Shown here: in pieces, positions 51,709 through 61,700 of the stretch
Position numbering within the stretch: position 1 is the first letter of the stretch
How the letters are laid out: each line of letters opens with the position of its first letter
Assembly (NCBI GenBank): GCA_022791575.1
Contig: JAAVZI010000035.1
Coordinates: 1 to 64,000 of the forward strand
Direction: 5' to 3'
Origin: Lachnospiraceae bacterium
GTDB taxonomy: Bacteria > Bacillota > Clostridia > Lachnospirales > Lachnospiraceae
Length of the DNA: 64,000 nt
Notes under the pieces: model-generated
What the model was told of the DNA's origin: nothing
Seen by the model: the letters and a program-made list of their open reading frames with translations, nothing else
Databases searched by the model: none
Program-made: the position numbers and the translations under genes

Positions 51709-52494
51709 ATGCTTGCAATTGAAAGAAAAAGTGAGATTTTGGCGATCTTGCAGCGGGAAAAGAGCGTTCTGGTAGCAGAGCTGAGCCAGAAATATAATGT
51801 GACAGAGGAGACGATACGCAGGGATCTTGATAAGCTTGAGAAGGAAGGATATGTGAAGAAAACCTACGGCGGTGCTGTACTGAGTAAGAATACCAGTATG
51901 GAAATGCCGTTTAAAGTAAGGGCCAAGACCAATAAACAGGAAAAGCAGACTATAGCCCGCCTGGTGCAGGGAACTATTGAAGAGGGAGAGAGTATTATGC
52001 TGGATTCTTCGACTACATCACTGATGGTTGCCAGAAATCTAAAGCAATATAAGAATCTGACAGTTATTACCAATTCAGTAGAAATTCTGTTAGAACTGTC
52101 TGACTGCAAAGGAATAAAGGTTATCTCTACAGGCGGAGAGCTGCGGGATTCTGCACTTTCTCTGGGAGGGAGACAGGCAGAACAGATGCTGGAGCGCTAC
52201 AATGTAGATAAGGCGGTACTTTCCTGTAAGGGCGTCAGTATGGAGAAAGGCATTACAGATTCGAATGAGCCGGAGGCTCATATTAAAGGCACCATGCGCG
52301 AATGTGCCAAAACAACGATCTGGGCCATCGACAGTACGAAATTTGACAACGTATCATTTGTCCAGCTGGCCAAGTTTCAAAAGGGGGATATTGTCGTTAC
52401 CGATAAGCCGCTGGAGCAGCGCTGGCAGGAGTTTTTTCAGGATCATGCGATTCAGGTTGTTGCCTATCGAAAATCTGATAAAGTGATTGATTGA
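51709..52494 (+). CDS. DeoR family transcriptional regulator
   Basis: 261 residues. The N-terminal helix-turn-helix is ILQREKSVLVAELSQKYNVT then EETIRRDLDKLEKEG; the C-terminal sugar-phosphate sensing domain includes DSSTTSLMVARNL, VITNSVEI and STGGELRDS. DeoR proteins usually repress sugar operons and respond to phosphorylated intermediates, here plausibly rhamnulose-1-phosphate. It sits between shell genes and rhamnulokinase and is the likely local regulator. Confidence 0.93.
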   Translation: MLAIERKSEILAILQREKSVLVAELSQKYNVTEETIRRDLDKLEKEGYVKKTYGGAVLSKNTSMEMPFKVRAKTNKQEKQTIARLVQGTIEEGESIMLDSSTTSLMVARNLKQYKNLTVITNSVEILLELSDCKGIKVISTGGELRDSALSLGGRQAEQMLERYNVDKAVLSCKGVSMEKGITDSNEPEAHIKGTMRECAKTTIWAIDSTKFDNVSFVQLAKFQKGDIVVTDKPLEQRWQEFFQDHAIQVVAYRKSDKVID

Positions 52495-52555
52495 GAAGGT
52501 AGAATATGTTAAAATATACAATAATAACAAAAGATTTTAAAAGGAGGATTCGAAT

Positions 52556-53974
52556 ATGAGCATAATTTACAATTTAGCGTTCGATTTTGGGGCATCCAGT
52601 GGAAGGATGATACTCAGCAAATTCGAAAATGGAAAGATCGAACTGGAAGAACTGCATCGTTTTGCCAATGAACCAGTAAGAATTGGTAAATATTTCTACT
52701 GGGATACGTTCCGCCTATATCATGAATTAAAAACTGGTTTGAAAAAAGCAGCAGCCAGAAAAATTCCCATCAGCAGTTTGGCCATTGATACCTGGGGTGT
52801 GGATTATGGTTTGATTGACAAGCAGGGGAATCTGATCGGCAATCCGGTAAATTATCGAGATGACCGTACGATTGGAGTGATTGACGAAGTGGATGCTGTG
52901 GTGCCGTTAGAGGAATTATATGCCTCTACTGGTATCCAGTTTATGAATTTTAATACCGTCTTTCAGTTTTATGCAGATAAGAAAATGAGACCGGAAATCT
53001 ATAATAAGGCAGATAAATTCCTGATGATGCCGGATTTATTTAATTATTTTCTGACGGGAAAAATGTACAATGAGTATACTAACGCCAGTACAGGACAGCT
53101 GCTGGATGCAAAGAAGCGTACTTGGGATATTGAGTTATTAAAACGGATTGGAATTCGTACAGATCTATTCTGTGATATGATTCAGCCGGGAACGATTGTG
53201 GGCGATCTCATTGATGAAGTAGTGAAAGAAACTGGGCTGGAGCATGTCAAGGTGATTGCAGTAGGAAGCCATGATACCGCCTCTGCAGTTGCTGGAACTC
53301 CATTTGAGGAAGAACATGCGGCATTTTTAAGCTGTGGAACCTGGTCACTGCTGGGAATGGAAATGGATGAGCCAGTATTGACAAAAGAATCATTTGATTA
53401 TAACTATACAAATGAAGGCGGTGTAGAAGGGAAGATCCGTCTGCTTAAGAATATCAATGGACTTTGGATTATGCAGAATCTGAGAAAGAACTGGTGTGAA
53501 TTCGAAGAACAGGTATCCTTCCCGGATATTATTAAAGCGGCCAGAGAAGCAGAAAATAAGACATTTACCATTGACCCGAATGATGCCAGATTTACAGCCC
53601 CTTACAATATGATGAAGGAAGTAATCGCCTATTGTGAAGAGAGTTTACAAGGAACACCTAAAGGCCTGGGAGAAATTGCTATGGCTATTTATAATGGATT
53701 GACGAAAGAATATGCAACAACTGTTCAGAACTTAGAAGTGATTACTGGAAATAAAATTCCTTGTATTAATATGGTGGGCGGCGGAATTCAGGATCAGCTT
53801 TTGTGTGAATTGACAGCTAAAGCAACCGGTAAAAGGGTAGTAGCAGGTCCGATTGAAGGTTCTGTATTAGGAAATGTTATGATGCAGTTAAAGACATTAG
53901 GTGCGATCGCTTCTCTTGAAGAAGGACGAAAAGTGATTAAGAATTCCTTTGAACAGAAGATTTACGAACCATAA
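52556..53974 (+). CDS. rhaB: Rhamnulokinase
   Basis: 472 residues of the FGGY kinase family. It phosphorylates L-rhamnulose at C1, giving the substrate of the aldolase at 42696. RhaB-specific text: FDFGASSGRMILS, HRFANEPVRIGKYFYWD, DTWGVDYGLID, CGTWSLLGMEMDEP and NEGGVEGKIRLLKNINGLW. AAAAGGAGG precedes ATG 52556. No isomerase or permease gene for rhamnose is in the window. Confidence 0.94.
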   Translation: MSIIYNLAFDFGASSGRMILSKFENGKIELEELHRFANEPVRIGKYFYWDTFRLYHELKTGLKKAAARKIPISSLAIDTWGVDYGLIDKQGNLIGNPVNYRDDRTIGVIDEVDAVVPLEELYASTGIQFMNFNTVFQFYADKKMRPEIYNKADKFLMMPDLFNYFLTGKMYNEYTNASTGQLLDAKKRTWDIELLKRIGIRTDLFCDMIQPGTIVGDLIDEVVKETGLEHVKVIAVGSHDTASAVAGTPFEEEHAAFLSCGTWSLLGMEMDEPVLTKESFDYNYTNEGGVEGKIRLLKNINGLWIMQNLRKNWCEFEEQVSFPDIIKAAREAENKTFTIDPNDARFTAPYNMMKEVIAYCEESLQGTPKGLGEIAMAIYNGLTKEYATTVQNLEVITGNKIPCINMVGGGIQDQLLCELTAKATGKRVVAGPIEGSVLGNVMMQLKTLGAIASLEEGRKVIKNSFEQKIYEP

Positions 53975-54009
53975 ACAGCGCAATTACATATAGAAACAGC
54001 AGGTGGCTT

Positions 54010-54996
54010 ATGAAAGAATTACAGCAGGAATTGAATAATGGATTGCTTCAGTCGGTATATCTGCTCTACGGTGAAGAAGCTTATTTGAAAAATCAGTTTG
54101 AACAGAAGATTAAACGGGCTTGTCTCCACGATGGGGATACCATCAATTTTCACCAGTATGAGGGCAAAGGAATCGCAGTAGGAGAAATTATTGATTTAGC
54201 TCAGACAATGCCCTTTTTTGCAGAAAAGAGGCTGATTCTCCTTAAGGATACTGGATTTTTCAAATCCGCTTGTGATGAACTGGCTGACTATATCAGTGAA
54301 GTTCCAGAGACAGCCTGCCTGCTGTTTGTAGAGGAGGAAGTAGATAAGCGGACCCGGCTTTATAAGGCAGTAAAAAAGGCTGGAAAAATAGTAGAGTTTA
54401 AATCCCAAAATGAAAAGACTTTGACTACATGGATTCTGTCGATTCTAAAAAAAGAAGGAAAACAGATTACACAGGCAGATCTGAGGCTGTTTCTTGAAAA
54501 AACAGGAATGGATATGAATAATATCCGCCAGGAGCTGGAAAAGCTAATCTGTTATACGTATGAACGGTCCGTCATTACCAGAGCAGATATAGAGAACATA
54601 TGTACGTCACAGATTACCAATCAGATCTTTGATATGATTAATGCTATGGCAGAGAGGAAGCAGAAGAAAGCATTGGACCTGTATTATAATCTGCTGGCAT
54701 TAAAGGAGGCGCCGTTAAAGATTCTGGCCTTAATTAACCGTCAATTTAACCTGTTAATGCAGGTAAAGGATCTGCTGCGCCTGGGCCGGGATAAATCAGA
54801 GATTGCGTCCAAAGCCGGGCTGCCGCCGTTCTTTGTAGGACGCTATATCAGCCAGTCCCAGGGATTTACGATGGAACAGCTCCGCTGTGCATTAGAAGAT
54901 AGTGTACAGGCAGAAGAGGATGTTAAAATGGGCAATCTAGCAGATCAATTAAGCGTTGAGCTGTTGATTGTGAAATACAGCAGTCAAATAGAATAA
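54010..54996 (+). CDS. holA: DNA polymerase III delta subunit
   Basis: 328 residues. The delta subunit opens the sliding clamp in the clamp loader. Typical: YLLYGEEAYLKNQFEQKIK near the start, PFFAEKRLILLKD, then the NNIRQELEKLICY and LLRLGRDKSEIASKAGLPPF segments. Normal length. It starts 36 bases after rhaB, but this is a housekeeping gene and the link is probably only positional. Confidence 0.93.
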   Translation: MKELQQELNNGLLQSVYLLYGEEAYLKNQFEQKIKRACLHDGDTINFHQYEGKGIAVGEIIDLAQTMPFFAEKRLILLKDTGFFKSACDELADYISEVPETACLLFVEEEVDKRTRLYKAVKKAGKIVEFKSQNEKTLTTWILSILKKEGKQITQADLRLFLEKTGMDMNNIRQELEKLICYTYERSVITRADIENICTSQITNQIFDMINAMAERKQKKALDLYYNLLALKEAPLKILALINRQFNLLMQVKDLLRLGRDKSEIASKAGLPPFFVGRYISQSQGFTMEQLRCALEDSVQAEEDVKMGNLADQLSVELLIVKYSSQIE

Positions 54997-55011
54997 GAAG
55001 CTATTAATAAT

Positions 55012-55056
55012 CAGAGCGTTGCTGTTAAATTGGTTCAGCAACGCTCTGGTTGGTTA
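55012..55056 (+). terminator. Terminator-like hairpin after holA
   Basis: A perfect 13-bp stem, CAGAGCGTTGCTG with CAGCAACGCTCTG, with an 11-base loop and a weak GTTGGTT tail. It lies between holA and the convergent sortase gene. Confidence 0.65.
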
Positions 55057-55131
55057 GGAACTGTTTAAAAATAATTTTTAAATAGTGTTTGTCTTTTTCT
55101 CGAAACTGTAATAAAGTTGTCAGAACATGAC

Positions 55132-55974
55132 TTACTGTGTAACAGCTTCAGGAGAAACCGGTTCCTGCGGTGCGGAGCCGGGAAGAATCAGAGTATCGGG
55201 AATGATAATATCTGGTTCTCCCTGCACTTTGGAAAGAACGGCCTGCACAAGATACCGAGTCTCTGAGTTTCCGGTACAGGTCTGCAAGGTAATGATTTTA
55301 TTGGCAGAATTCAAGTTCATGCCAGTATCAATGTGGCCTTTCTTCATCATAACTGCTCTTAAATATTCTGTATATACATTTGGATTAGAAAAATCATAGG
55401 TATACAGCAGATGAGCGTTATCTGAAACATAGGCAGCAAATATGGTGTATTCTAAAATCTGTGTTGGTGTGTATATATACATGGTACGATGTGTATCAAA
55501 AAAGCTGCGGTCTTCAAATTTATGTAGATGCTTGAACATGGAACCATTTTTCATATTATGTCCATAGATAATCGTATTTGGATCGTTAAAGTCCTTGGTA
55601 TTATAATTCTCTGTATAAATAGAGCCTTCGGTTTTTTGTTCACCGAACATGGTATGTGTCAGGTAGTAGGCATTATCTTCCGGATGCTGCAGAATTGGGT
55701 AATTGATATTTGTATCTGGAATCTGTATCCATGCATATACATGGGGATTCTGTGCCTGCAGGGAGGCAAAGTCAATAGGGATCACCAAAGGGGGTTTTGT
55801 AGGTACCGAAATCGCTTCTGCGGAAAGCTCTGGAACGGGTCTGGCAGTAGGAGCCGGCGGCGGATTCTCAGGTTCTTTGCCTGATACCAGAATGATAACG
55901 ACAGCTGCAACAAAGATGAAAGCCGAAAGAGAAGCAATCAATAGCGGCTTTTTTTTGTTTAGTAAATCTTTCAT
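55132..55974 (-). CDS. Class B sortase
   Basis: 280 residues. An N-terminal membrane anchor (about 10-31) and a Pro-rich linker (35-65) precede the sortase barrel. The catalytic set is His139 (IIYGHNM), Cys233 (LQTCTG) and Arg240 (SETRYLV). GAAGGAGGTTCCATAT precedes ATG 55974. It anchors proteins to peptidoglycan or builds polymers. No substrate with a clear sorting signal lies next to it. Confidence 0.92.
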   Translation of the reverse strand: MKDLLNKKKPLLIASLSAFIFVAAVVIILVSGKEPENPPPAPTARPVPELSAEAISVPTKPPLVIPIDFASLQAQNPHVYAWIQIPDTNINYPILQHPEDNAYYLTHTMFGEQKTEGSIYTENYNTKDFNDPNTIIYGHNMKNGSMFKHLHKFEDRSFFDTHRTMYIYTPTQILEYTIFAAYVSDNAHLLYTYDFSNPNVYTEYLRAVMMKKGHIDTGMNLNSANKIITLQTCTGNSETRYLVQAVLSKVQGEPDIIIPDTLILPGSAPQEPVSPEAVTQ

Positions 55975-56186
55975 ATATGGAACCTCCTTCTTATGTGAAT
56001 CACTGATTCTATTCTATCATATTCAGAATTAGATGTCTATTTGATTTTTATTTTTTGGATTTTAAGATTTCTTAAATTTACAGGGCTTGCATATTTTCAT
56101 AAGGATGTTATAATAGACGGATAGGACAGAAGGTGGTTTCTGTCTGCAATGTCTGAATAATAAAGATTAAGAAAGGGGAATGCTGT

Positions 56187-57104
56187 ATGCCTATTAAGAT
56201 TCAGAGTGATCTGCCGGCTAAGGAAATTCTGGAAGCGGAAAATATATTTGTAATGGATGAAAATAGAGCCATGCATCAGGATATCCGTCCCATTCATATA
56301 TTAATACTGAACTTGATGCCGCTGAAGCAGGACACAGAAATCCAGCTTTTAAGGGCTTTGTCGAATACCCCCCTGCAGGTGGATATTTCATTTTTACATA
56401 TGAGCAGCCATGTATCAAAGAATACGCCGGCCAACCATTTGAACAAATTCTATCTGACTTTTGGGGATATTAAGAAGGAAATGTTTGATGGAATGATAAT
56501 TACTGGTGCGCCGGTAGAGAAAATGGAGTTTGAAGAGGTGGGGTATTGGGCCGAGTTAAAGCAAATTATGGCTTGGTCCGATTCGCATGTCACCTCCACC
56601 CTGCATATTTGCTGGGGAGCACAGGCGGGGTTGTATTATCACTATCAGATTCAGAAGCACGAACTACCAGAAAAGTTGTCAGGTATCTACAGCCATCAGG
56701 TTATGAATCGAAAAGAGCCGCTGGTAAGGGGATTTGATGATGTCTTTATGGCGCCGCATTCCAGATATACGGGAATTGATGAGAAAGCGGTGGAGGAGGA
56801 TAATAGATTGAAAATTCTGGCGCGTTCCCAGGAGGCTGGAATCTATATTCTTATGGCGGAAGAGGGGAAACGTATTTTTGTGATGGGGCATCCGGAATAT
56901 GACAGGATTACTTTGCAGCAGGAATATATACGGGATAAGGATAAAGGTCTTAAGATTAAAATGCCTGTGAATTATTTCCCGGAAGGGGATGAGACAAAGC
57001 GGCCGCTGCTGCAGTGGCGTTCGCATGCCAATAACCTTTATACAAATTGGCTGAATTATTATGTCTATCAGCAGACGCCGTATGATTTATCTAGGAATGA
57101 ATGA
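56187..57104 (+). CDS. metA: Homoserine O-acetyltransferase (MetA type)
   Basis: 305 residues. It acylates homoserine in methionine synthesis. Catalytic Cys142 ([10 protein letters not shown]), His235 and Glu237 (VMGHPEYDR) are present. Residue 111 is Glu ([12 protein letters not shown]); Glu at this position marks acetyl-CoA use, while Gly marks succinyl-CoA. AGAAAGGGGAATGCTGT precedes ATG 56187. No SAM riboswitch was recognised in the 130 bases upstream. Confidence 0.95.
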   Translation: MPIKIQSDLPAKEILEAENIFVMDENRAMHQDIRPIHILILNLMPLKQDTEIQLLRALSNTPLQVDISFLHMSSHVSKNTPANHLNKFYLTFGDIKKEMFDGMIITGAPVEKMEFEEVGYWAELKQIMAWSDSHVTSTLHICWGAQAGLYYHYQIQKHELPEKLSGIYSHQVMNRKEPLVRGFDDVFMAPHSRYTGIDEKAVEEDNRLKILARSQEAGIYILMAEEGKRIFVMGHPEYDRITLQQEYIRDKDKGLKIKMPVNYFPEGDETKRPLLQWRSHANNLYTNWLNYYVYQQTPYDLSRNE

Positions 57105-57194
57105 TATCGCTGTTTTAGTTTAAAGAAGTTTATATACAAAATGGATGAAATTGGTATTGTTTCACAATAAATTGCAAAAGAGGGGAAGTAAGAT

Positions 57195-58571
57195 ATGAAA
57201 AATATTAAAGGTTTAGTTTTGTATAGTTTCTTCATTATGTTGGTGCTTTTATTTCCAATGGCATCATTTGCTCATTCTGGAAGAACAGATAGCAGTGGCG
57301 GGCATAAAGATAATAAAAATAAAAGTGGACTGGGTTCTTATCATTATCATTGTGGTGGACATCCGGCACATTTACATACAAATGGGGTATGTCCATATAG
57401 CAATAATGGAGGCAGTTCAAAATCAACTGTGAATACTCCTGCGCCAACACCGGTACCAACACCTGTGCCTACGCGTTCGCCATCCATTTCGTTAAAGAGT
57501 TATCCTAATATTCTTAAGGTTGGTGAAAGTTCAAAAGTAGAGTATTCCATAGAACATGCAGCAGATAGCAAGAGTGAGATCATATCAAGCAGCCCGGAGA
57601 TTGTTAAGGTAAATAAGGATGGTACTCTGACTGGAGTAGGAGTAGGAACTGCGGAAATAACAATCAAAGCCTCGGGTGTTGTGCAGACATTTCCTGTGGA
57701 AGTACAAGCAATACCAGTGGATCATATACAAATTACTAATGTTATAGACAAGCTTCAGTTGGGAAAAACATATAAATTTAATATTTCTGTGTTACCTGAT
57801 AATGCTACAGACAAAACGGTTACTTGGCAGTCTGATCATACGGAAATCTTAGACGTAAATCATGATGGAACGATTGTAGCCAAATCAGCAGGTGTTGCTA
57901 CAATTACATGTGTATCTTTAAATAATATAGAATGTAAAGCAGTTGTTGAAGTGTATGAAATCTTACCGCAGGAGATAAGATGTGAAGATTTTATTAAAGT
58001 TACTATAGGGGATACCTATCAATTGTCTATTGATATTCTCCCAAAAGATACAAATAGGAAAGAGTATACTATTATTAGTGATGATGAGGGAATTGTAAAA
58101 TGTTCTGATTCGTCTATATCTGCACTTAACGAAGGTACGGCTACTTTATCTATTGAAACATGGAATGGAATCAAAAAAGAGATACCTGTACAGATTGAGG
58201 CAATTCCTGTAAAAGATATAAAAATTCAAGATACAACCGATTATATGTATTCGAATATTATTAATACATCTGATAAAATATTGCTTGATGTTGAAATAAG
58301 CCCAAGTAATGCCACACATCAAGATGTTATATGGAAGAGTTCTGATAAAAGTATTATTGATATCGAACATAATGAATTTATTATTAAGGGTACAGGGAAA
58401 GTAATACTTTCATGTATTGTGAATGACAGTATTCGTGAGGAGATTGAGATTGTAATTATCAATAAGAATTTGATTATTGGAATAAGTATGGTGGCAGGAA
58501 TAATTATTGTTATTGTATGTTTCTTTATTTATAAAAAGGTAAGTAAAAGAAAAATGTCAATTTCTAATTAA
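57195..58571 (+). CDS. YHYH-domain surface protein with Ig-like repeats
   Basis: 458 residues. Signal peptide about 1-26 (LVLYSFFIMLVLLFPMASFA). Residues about 27-70 form the YHYH domain (AHSGRTDSSGGHKDNKNKSG, then GSYHYHCGGHPAHLH). A Thr/Pro linker leads to four Big_2-like domains (about 95-425) with DGTLTGVGVGTAEITIKA-type units. A membrane helix (about 432-450) and a Lys/Arg tail (KKVSKRKMS) end the protein. It is a membrane-anchored cell-surface protein. The His-rich head probably binds metal. Confidence 0.86.
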   Translation: MKNIKGLVLYSFFIMLVLLFPMASFAHSGRTDSSGGHKDNKNKSGLGSYHYHCGGHPAHLHTNGVCPYSNNGGSSKSTVNTPAPTPVPTPVPTRSPSISLKSYPNILKVGESSKVEYSIEHAADSKSEIISSSPEIVKVNKDGTLTGVGVGTAEITIKASGVVQTFPVEVQAIPVDHIQITNVIDKLQLGKTYKFNISVLPDNATDKTVTWQSDHTEILDVNHDGTIVAKSAGVATITCVSLNNIECKAVVEVYEILPQEIRCEDFIKVTIGDTYQLSIDILPKDTNRKEYTIISDDEGIVKCSDSSISALNEGTATLSIETWNGIKKEIPVQIEAIPVKDIKIQDTTDYMYSNIINTSDKILLDVEISPSNATHQDVIWKSSDKSIIDIEHNEFIIKGTGKVILSCIVNDSIREEIEIVIINKNLIIGISMVAGIIIVIVCFFIYKKVSKRKMSISN

Positions 58572-58706
58572 ATATATTATTAAAAGATTTATAAATATTT
58601 GTATTATATGATATAAAGTATTCAACGTATTTTGAGGTTAGGTATTGTGTCATAAATAGAAGCTCATGACTTTTAGGCTAGGATTAAGTAATTGAAAAAT
58701 ACCTAT

Positions 58707-58751
58707 AAAAATAGAACTGGCAGATTTGATAATTTCTGCCAGTTCTATTTT
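58707..58751. terminator. Bidirectional terminator
   Basis: A perfect 17-bp stem, AAAATAGAACTGGCAGA with TCTGCCAGTTCTATTTT and a ten-base loop. It separates the convergent YHYH gene and the repeat-rich fibre gene. A and T runs serve both strands. Confidence 0.85.
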
Positions 58752-58784
58752 GAATCATTTGAAATGGTTTTATTCTACTACTTA

Positions 58785-61700
58785 TTATTTTAAAATTACA
58801 GAAATGATATGATCGTTGATTCGTTCGATTACCATATATGTGTCAAAATCTCGTTTGGAAGCATAAGTTGCGATTCCGTCGGTTCCGCATTTGCATAAAT
58901 GTCCGGCAATGCAGGTTCCGTCATCGCGGACTGGAAGTACACCGATCATGCCGACATAGTCCCATTCTCTTCGGTCTTTTCGTTCTACATAGGTGTTCTG
59001 ACGGGATGGATCATAATTAGCAGATTGCTTCATTTTTGCATTTTTTAGTATATTTCCAGTTTCTATTTTAATTGGCTGATTTGTTTTTTCATCATAGATT
59101 ACATTTCCATTTTCATCTGTTTTTTCGATAGTTTCAAGTATATCCTCCATAATAACCCGGTTGAATTCATCTCGTTCCCAGCGCCAGTAATAATCTTCAT
59201 CTGCATTTCCGACAACAGATGGACAGCCGGAGGTGATTCCTGCAATCAGATCTCCTTCGTTGGCTTTGTGAAGCAGTCCGTTTTTGACAGTTACAAAATA
59301 TCCAACCCGGTCTTCGTTCTGTTCATTGTTGTCGTGCCAAGGTTTGATGAATTCGGCATAGTCAGCGCCGGAGGATTTAAAGGCGGATGTGCCATAAACT
59401 TCGCCACTATAGGTTACACGGAATGCGTTAGAGCGGGCAGTGTCGGAGGTGCCGTTGCCTACAACGAAACAGTCAGCTGTTTGGTTGTCTTCTTCAAATG
59501 TTTGACCTTTCATTTCTTTATTATATTTTCCACTAGCATGAGAACCGATAGTAATAGCTCTAGTGTAATAACCTTCAGCATGAGAAGCAGGATTACTTGT
59601 ATAGGTGTGAGAACCCTCGGAATGACTTCCATATCCAGTAGAGATACAACTATTTCCTTCTGCATGGCTGTTGCTTCCTGATGCTTTACAACCATCTCCT
59701 TCAGCATGTGAACCATATGCACTGGAAGTACATGCATAACCTTCAGCATGTGCATAATTATAGGTTGCTTTACAACTTCTGCCTTCAGCATGAGAAGCTA
59801 ATCCTTCTGAAATATTTCCATAGCCTTCAGCGTGAGAAGCTTCGCCTTTTGAATAATTTCCCCTTCCTTCAGCAAAAGAGTATTGTCCACTGGCTGAATT
59901 AATAAACCCAACTGCACAACTGCGTTCGCCAATTGTGGAATTTAATTCTCTTCCTAAATTAATCGTTGTATCACCATAAATACTTTTCAAAGCATATGCA
60001 TTTGTATCTATATCACCTGAACTATTCTCCCACGGAACGTTAACAAATGCATTATGATTACTATCTAACTGTACCTTATAGTTTTTCCCATTATTGTTAT
60101 ATCCTGTCTTTATTCCACCCAATATAGAAGAAGCGGCTGCAGGCAGAGTATAGTTATTTGCATCCGCTGAAATATTATTCAGTTTAGTAACCATTTCAGA
60201 AGTCATAAGTCCGTTAGTGCCGGGAGTGGCGGCAGTATAGGTAGTATCGGTATCCATAACAGTGCTTTCAGAACCATCGCTTCCAGTTAATTTAATAGTA
60301 GAGCCGGATTTTGAAAGATTGTAGGTAACCGCATTACCTGTCAGATGACTTAAGCTGTTTTCCTTGTCGCCATTGACATAAATATCGCCGCTTAAATACA
60401 GATTCCCTTCCCAGTCAAGGGTAGAAATATTCTTTCTGTCGCTGTTGCTTGTGCCACCTCCGATAATGTCAGCATATTTTCCTTCGGTGTCTTCTATGTT
60501 GTATTTTCCCTGGACATGCTGGCAGCTACATGTTTCTCCGGTTATGGTTTCCCGGCCTTCTGCGTGGGAATTGGTTCCTTTAGCGATGGTTTCTTCGCCT
60601 TCTGCATGGGAGTTTGAGCCAGAGGCAGTTGAGAAGGAGCCTTCCGCATGGGAAGAATGTCCCTCAGTGGATGTATAATTGCCTTCTGCATGGGAGCATT
60701 GTGCCAAGGAGGTTGTTCCAAAACCTTCTGCGTGTGAAGAATCCCCAGCAGCAGTAGAATCCTGTCCTTCCGCATGAGAATATTCACCAGAGGCAGTAGT
60801 GCTTTTTCCTTCTGCGTGTGATGAGAATGCTTCTGCCTTTGTACTTTGCCCTTCTGCATGGCTGTCCTGTCCAGAGGCGATGCTTCCCCAGCCTTCGGCA
60901 TGAGAATTTGCTTCGCTGGCAATTGTTTGAAATCCTTCTGCGTGAGAATCGGAACCAGAAGCTTTTGTTTCGGTTCCTTCCGCATGGCTGCCGTCACCGG
61001 AAGCAGTGGTGCTTAATCCTTCCGCATGGCTGTATTGTCCAGAAGAGGTGGTGTGTGTCCCTTCCGCATGAGAACTTTCACCAATGGATGTAGTGTTATT
61101 TCCTTCCGCATGAGAATATTCACCAGAAGCAGTAGTGCTTTTCCCTTCTGCGTGTGATGAGAATGCTTCGGCTTTTGTGCTTTGTCCTTCCGCATGGCTG
61201 TCCTGTCCAGAGGCGATGCTTCCCCAGCCCTCCGCATGAGAATTTGCTTTACTGGCCGTTGTTTCATGTCCTTCGGTATGAGAATATAATCCAGATGCTA
61301 ATGTTCGATAGCCTTCCGCATGGCTGTTTGGCCCAGAAGCAGTCGTATGTTCTCCTTCTGCATGACTGTGGTTTCCAGATGCAACGGAATCCTTCCCTTC
61401 GGAATGTGCATGATCGCCTGTAGCAGAACTTCGATAGCCTTCAGCATGGGAACTAACGCCACTGGCAGTTGTGCTGCAGCCCTCTGCATGGCAGGCTGCA
61501 CCTTCGGCTTTTGTGTTTTGCCCTTCCGCATGGCTGTCCTGCTCTGAGGCAATTGTATAACTTCCTTCCGAGTGGGAATCTATACCGCTGGCAACAGTTT
61601 CAATCCCTTCAGCGTGACTAGCATATCCGCTGGCAGTAGTATTGTTTCCTTCAGAATGGGAGCATTGTGCTGTGGCTTTACTAACAGCTCCTTCCGCATG

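Noticed and set aside
56050-56186. SAM riboswitch or T-box before metA
   Set aside because: No conserved riboswitch core, T-box GGTGG motif or terminator/antiterminator pair could be found in the short leader.
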